The notes beneath the pieces were generated by a model that saw only the letters and a list, made by a program, of their open reading frames with translations, did no database searches and was not told the origin of the DNA. The position numbers and the translations under genes were made by a program. Shown here in pieces: positions 63,601 to 64,000 of a DNA stretch of 64,000 nt. This DNA is from Ypsolopha sequella (taxonomy: Eukaryota > Arthropoda > Insecta > Lepidoptera > Ypsolophidae): contig OW203987.1 in NCBI GenBank assembly GCA_934047225.1, forward strand, positions 957,501-1,021,500, read 5' to 3'. Positions within the stretch are counted from its first letter, which is position 1. Every line of letters begins with the position of its first letter.

Positions 63601-64000
63601 TATATTTATTTCTTGTTCGTATATTTTTTATTTTATTCAAGTGTATTATTTTATTACATTTAAGTAAAGCTTTATTATTTTTTGTGTTTCTCCACATTAT
63701 TATTTAATTATATTACATTAAAACCGACATGTAATGAGTGTATCTGATATAATCATTCGATCTATTATTTCCGACAGCAAGTATTGAACTACCGTCCCCG
63801 TGTCCGCAGGTGACAGCCTCAACTCGCGCGGACTACTATTCTCGGCCCAGTTCTGCTACCTGTCAGCGGGCGCGCCGTTCTCCCCGCACCCGCTCGCGCC
63901 GCTGTCCCCGCCGCCGCCGCCGCCCGTCTCCCCGCCGCGACTATCGCTCCTGCTCGCGGACCCGAAGGCGAATACACTCGGCACGTTCGCGAACAACGAG
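36522..64000 (+). CDS. Sec16: Sec16 homologue, COPII/ER exit-site scaffold (partial: 16 exons, 1,549 codons in window)
   Basis: Coding exons: 36522-36608, 38008-40685, 40848-41110, 45561-45692, 46225-46380, 53236-53332, 54758-54835, 57020-57119, 57468-57621, 57724-57872, 58313-58403, 59685-59765, 60003-60116, 61164-61333, 62834-62939, 63810 to past the edge. All have GT-AG junctions and every phase matches, giving one open frame. Sec16 is a large peripheral ER protein that organises exit sites, binds COPII coat subunits and tempers Sar1 GTP hydrolysis. Order seen: Q/Y/N-rich N-terminus, Pro-rich disordered region, Arg/Asp-rich basic stretch, central conserved domain (about residues 1164-1330), then the ACE1 helical domain (from about 1356), cut by the window. 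The C-terminal region is not in view. Vertebrate Sec16A is roughly 2,350 aa, so perhaps a third is missing. Confidence 0.92.
37086..37459. mobile_element. TTAA-MITE in Sec16 intron 1, interrupted by a second palindrome
   Basis: The left end GGTTAAACATCAGTCGCTTA with TTAA at 37086-37089 and the right end GTTTAACCTTAG match the MITE at 17216-17579. Between them a different palindrome is inserted at 37194-37323. Confidence 0.75.
37194..37323. mobile_element. 130-bp palindromic MITE with CAG target duplication
   Basis: Arms of about 55 bp (TGTTACTACAAAACGATG; TTTAACTTTAGACAATGTTT) are near-perfect inverted copies around a short AT-rich loop. CAG stands directly outside both ends (37191-37193 and 37324-37326), suiting a 3-bp Harbinger-type duplication. 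Confidence 0.85.
38008..40685 (+). CDS. Sec16: Sec16 exon 2 (disordered N-terminal half)
   Basis: A single 2,678-bp exon covers residues 30-921. It opens with a Gln/Tyr/Asn-rich tract (QQQQQYWQQQQQQ type), then an acidic aromatic box WDDNWDWGWEES. Later come Pro-rich stretches (LPPLPPPPSLTGLP) and three related repeats ending in PPPGLRRMVVGQQ, PPPGLSRMVPGQQ and PIGMDRMVPGEP. The last 100 residues are dominated by Arg/Asp dipeptides (RDRERDGRYSRDD). It is disordered, low-complexity sequence as in other Sec16 N-termini. The donor at 40686 falls two bases into an Arg codon. Confidence 0.9.
40848..46380 (+). CDS. Sec16: Sec16 exons 3-5
   Basis: Exon 3 (40848-41110) continues the Arg/Asp-rich run (RDRERDRYQRRYRDIDPSRK). 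Exon 4 (45561-45692) encodes SSPSRPASRDAPTDDDLNET and a basic RRRHRRRHNRH cluster. Exon 5 (46225-46380) encodes YDPYAVQRRQYQYYEQLRLT, AAYMQVYKKLM and PYVPPSFYAD, a Tyr-rich segment typical of metazoan Sec16 ahead of the conserved domain. All three join in phase 1. Confidence 0.85.
41427..41475. repeat. 10-bp minisatellite
   Basis: Four to five copies of ATGACACATC in Sec16 intron 3. Confidence 0.9.
42500..43270. repeat. Inverted pair of a dispersed repeat in Sec16 intron 3
   Basis: GCGAGAGGGACGGATTC (about 42529) reappears inverted as GAATCCGCCTCTCTCGC at about 43203. The sequence between them has no recognised gene. A run of 14 G lies further on at about 43563-43576. Confidence 0.45.
43752..44065 (+). 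mobile_element. tRNA-derived SINE, near full length
   Basis: The head GAGGCGGTACAACGCTGGCC and B box AGGTTCGATCCCC are followed by the same body as the 17660 copy (CTCACCACCCATCACGTTGG, CACACTCGGAAATACCTCTG). It ends near TGTCGTGACGATAAATATT. Confidence 0.85.
44175..44445. mobile_element. Fold-back MITE in Sec16 intron 3
   Basis: CTCACGCAGCGACGCGCGCT, TTTACTTGTGGTAACCACGT and GTACAAACACGCTGTGTATG on the left recur in inverted order on the right. Arms are about 90 bp and include a GTACTGTATTTACAT terminus. Confidence 0.8.
44600..45560. other. Rest of Sec16 intron 3; dispersed repeat tail
   Basis: 44640-44725 (GGGTGACACTAGCGCACCTT; GTAGGGTTC; GGAACCCTAA) is a dispersed lepidopteran-type repeat fragment. 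No other feature is supported up to the exon 4 acceptor. Confidence 0.35.
46720..47049. mobile_element. TTAA-flanked MITE in Sec16 intron 5
   Basis: TTAA at 46716-46719 and 47050-47053 brackets inverted ends GGGTGCTCAAAC and GTTTGAGCACCC. The arms agree for about 120 bp (CACGAAATATCATAGAAAAC; GTTTCTGTTGGGCAGC). A piggyBac-type duplication. Unrelated in sequence to the 17216 family. Confidence 0.88.
47359..47596. mobile_element. MITE with central CRE-like palindromes
   Basis: AGTCCGTCATTTAGATTATC on the left mirrors GATAATCTAACTGACGGACT on the right. In the centre GGTGACGTCACGCC and GGCGTGACGTCACGC form a second, inner inverted pair, each holding a perfect TGACGTCA. Exact target duplication unclear. 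Confidence 0.75.
48000..48780. repeat. Dispersed lepidopteran repeat with nested hairpin
   Basis: GGAACCCTTATAGTTTCCCC, CCGTCTGTCTGTC and AGAAAGCTGTAATTTGGCAC lead to ACACGCACTTGGCCGG at the end, a composition I know as a common lepidopteran interspersed repeat. Within it a run of 17-18 C (about 48391) and an inverted pair ACAGATCGCGCCAAACTT (48523) / AAGTTTGGCGCGATCTGT (about 48628) form a smaller insertion. 48003-48055 is repeated inverted at 63516-63570. Confidence 0.6.
49133..50858 (+). CDS. SWIM zinc-finger / YqaJ-type (lambda exonuclease-like) nuclease, 438 aa
   Basis: Exons 49133-49272 and 49682-50858 join in phase 2 (CG|GTAAGT, then ATTATTACAG). I chose MSNKLEDGFEKG as start because the upstream frame begins inside the terminal repeat. 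Residues about 95-125 hold a variant SWIM finger (TCHDCAAQKGGCKHSVAFL). The YqaJ domain spans about 240-420: SPLWHEMRYCRITASKI, RRGKVLEPDVRAKV, then LGASPDG and VIEIKCP, which supply the Asp and Glu-x-Lys of the PD-(D/E)XK nuclease centre. No motif is broken. In phages this fold resects DNA ends for recombination; its role in transposition is not known to me. A poly(A) signal AATAAA lies at 50872-50877. Confidence 0.85.
50910..52916 (-). CDS. THAP-DDE transposase (IS5/Harbinger-like DDE_4), 542 aa
   Basis: Exons 52916-52740 and 52361-50910 join in phase 0 (GAC|GTAAGT; TTTTTACAG). The N-terminal THAP domain (residues 1 to about 87) has C6/C11 in MSYKYCVVPKCKS, FFHVPTD, the KKWC tryptophan, CCEDHFD and GVLPHKF, with the intron inside the domain. 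A low-complexity linker follows, then a helix-turn-helix near 300-340 (VLLSLKKLRWREP, GVSESTVARHFKETI). The catalytic triad is present: Asp in SIIDCLEIQ (about 369), Asp in VVMADRGFKN (about 442) and Glu in HVERSIGRLREF (about 494). No stop or frameshift is seen. Its poly(A) signal overlaps the stop codon region at 50904-50909. Confidence 0.88.
53236..58403 (+). CDS. Sec16: Sec16 exons 6-11 (central conserved domain)
   Basis: Exon 6 (53236-53332) and exon 7 (54758-54835) are short linkers (ASLGYEQRAEESRGS; YYAELRGLRRGV). Exon 8 (57020-57119) starts the conserved block with LPLPLDESTVRSERMTPFKF. Exon 9 (57468-57621) has HHVVVVRPVYPVDGLPATVQ and LQLRDYPGPLVKG. Exon 10 (57724-57872) has HKKSVIDYC and VLVWELLKLMLTQNG. 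Exon 11 (58313-58403) has GSDIAELLMKNQREYE. The order and the SDIAELL phrase are diagnostic for the Sec16 central conserved domain, which binds the COPII subunit Sec13. Confidence 0.9.
53333..54757. other. Sec16 intron 6; no gene
   Basis: The 116-codon open frame at 54254-54604 has no recognised domain and no splice context; I regard it as chance. No repeat could be defined. Confidence 0.4.
54836..57019. other. Sec16 intron 7: poly-G tract and inverted-repeat element
   Basis: About 55029-55047 is a G run of roughly 18. GTGCTGAGGTCGCCTGCGGG at about 55763 recurs inverted at about 56330 (CCCGCAGGCGTTCTCAGCAC), with further agreement through AGGCAGGG and CGAGGCG, so about 55756-56361 is a 0.6-kb element with arms of about 60 bp and a GC-rich right half. 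Minus-strand open frames there are a result of the GC content. GT repeats lie just before the exon 8 acceptor. Confidence 0.55.
57280..57440 (+). mobile_element. Truncated SINE directly upstream of Sec16 exon 9
   Basis: B box GGGTTCAAATCCC at about 57330, then GTGGTCGGTCTGCGTACTTC and CCAATTCGTGCCCCAAGTAG, matching the front half of the 17660 copy. It ends about 28 bp before the exon 9 acceptor. Confidence 0.75.
58404..59684. other. Sec16 intron 11; possible element remnants
   Basis: 58650-58760 contains ACGAGCGTAGCGAGTGTTTT between GGGCGAAAAGGAATAAATTA and its inverted-like counterpart TAATTTATTGCTTTTACGCCC, a palindromic dispersed repeat. CACCCTGTATA at about 59635 looks like a lone mariner-type end. 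Confidence 0.4.
59685..64000 (+). CDS. Sec16: Sec16 exons 12-16 (start of ACE1 domain; cut by window)
   Basis: Exon 12 (59685-59765) is a Ser-rich linker. Exon 13 (60003-60116) ends RAAELLLEYLIAGNRQQAL and joins exon 14 (61164-61333) as ECAMNNDLWGHALHLSQYSS, the hallmark helix pair of ancestral coatomer element 1. Exon 15 (62834-62939) has WRPHAAILLSNSGSRPEHDQ and exon 16 (from 63810) has RGLLFSAQFCYLSAGAPF. Exon 16 contains an unusual Pro insertion (SPPPPPPVSPPR). The exon 13 donor (G|GTCTGA) is weak, but the protein match across it is strong. Confidence 0.9.
60117..61163. other. Sec16 intron 13; SINE fragment
   Basis: 60357-60430 (GCGGGTTCAAATCTCGCAGG; GTTCGGCCTGCGTAC) is a SINE fragment with a small GTACTGC duplication. 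The rest is AT-rich with no feature. Confidence 0.5.
61463..61657 (+). pseudogene. hAT transposase C-terminal dimerisation fragment
   Basis: Reads ANVERIFSLMNSQWTKERNG, then LTVESIKAILLTQYNLKN and CAQFYSEIS before a stop. N-x-x-V/S-E-R-x-F-S-x-M plus a following R-N-x-L helix is the hAT dimerisation domain. Only the last 65 codons remain, and the preceding sequence is not coding. It lies in Sec16 intron 14. Confidence 0.7.
61735..62215 (-). pseudogene. Non-LTR reverse-transcriptase C-terminus, split by a MITE
   Basis: Minus strand from 62210: MLKRIIEGKMDGKRGRGRRR, TWSDNVKTWTNIKDAASLCR and NREEFRVV, then the MITE 61786-62047, then on its far side a frame with DIR, a stop and APSRRRL. This is the very end of insect endonuclease-reverse transcriptase ORFs. 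The rest of the element is missing. Confidence 0.65.
61786..62047. mobile_element. 262-bp palindromic hAT-type MITE with perfect 8-bp duplication
   Basis: Termini CAGTGGCGTGCACAG and CTGTGCACGCCACTG; arms of about 110 bp are nearly identical. CGGTGACC lies directly outside both ends (61778-61785, 62048-62055). Removal of the element plus one repeat rejoins the reverse-transcriptase fragment on either side. Confidence 0.93.
62298..62523. mobile_element. MITE in Sec16 intron 14
   Basis: CCTATTCTGTATCTTTAATT and GGTGCCTATCATCAAAAACA on the left mirror the right end at 62462-62523. Arms about 60 bp. Target duplication not determined. Confidence 0.75.
62940..63809. other. Sec16 intron 15; repeat fragments
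   Basis: 63160-63185 (CAGCGGGTTCGATTCTCGG) is a SINE B-box fragment. 63516-63570 (GATCTTGCTAAGTTTCTTAC) is the inverted copy of 48003-48055. The remainder is AT-rich. Confidence 0.5.

Overview
The window looks like nuclear DNA of a moth or butterfly. Evidence: an AT-rich background, genes with GT-AG introns, tRNA-derived SINEs with a B box followed by a conserved body, dispersed copies of the sequence ending CCGGCCAAGTGCGAGT that is common in lepidopteran genomes, TTAA-flanked fold-back MITEs, and the mix of host genes. The species cannot be named from sequence alone.

Layout. (1) 1-13,100 is gene-poor. It holds a decayed MULE transposase fragment, a 67-bp satellite of about 33 copies, several MITEs, one probable 3'-terminal coding exon of an unidentified membrane-anchored protein (5,491-5,566, + strand), a P-like element (6,589-8,777) that carries a small intact THAP-domain gene, a Penelope-like fragment and a Jockey/RTE-like reverse-transcriptase remnant split by a MITE. 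(2) 13,177-35,420 is a four-exon minus-strand gene for a Siva-like apoptosis regulator (151 aa). Its first intron is 21.6 kb. Most of that intron is one structure, 15,260-31,402, with inverted tandem-repeat arms and an 11-bp direct repeat exactly at its two ends; I read it as a 16.1-kb fold-back-type transposon. The rest of the intron holds a non-LTR 3' end and a Ty3/gypsy wreck with two MITEs in it. (3) 35,421-36,521 is a 1.1-kb divergent intergenic region. (4) 36,522 to the right edge is the 5' part of Sec16, the COPII/ER-exit-site scaffold. I traced 16 exons (1,549 codons in the window) and every splice phase agrees; the gene runs off the window inside its conserved ACE1 domain.

Intron 5 of Sec16 contains a complete two-gene DNA transposon (about 48,901-53,170). 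One gene is a SWIM/YqaJ nuclease (+, 438 aa), the other a THAP-DDE transposase (-, 542 aa); they converge 51 bp apart inside long diverged inverted repeats. The pairing matches the ISL2EU type, and both genes look open. Other Sec16 introns carry SINEs, fold-back MITEs with recognisable target duplications, a hAT transposase C-terminus and nested insertions.

How the genes relate. Siva and Sec16 are head-to-head host genes that may share a promoter region. Three THAP-type DNA-binding exons occur in three different transposable structures: one intact and truncated (P-like), one with a nonsense codon (inside the giant element) and one in a full transposase (ISL2EU). No rRNA, functional tRNA or CRISPR array was seen.
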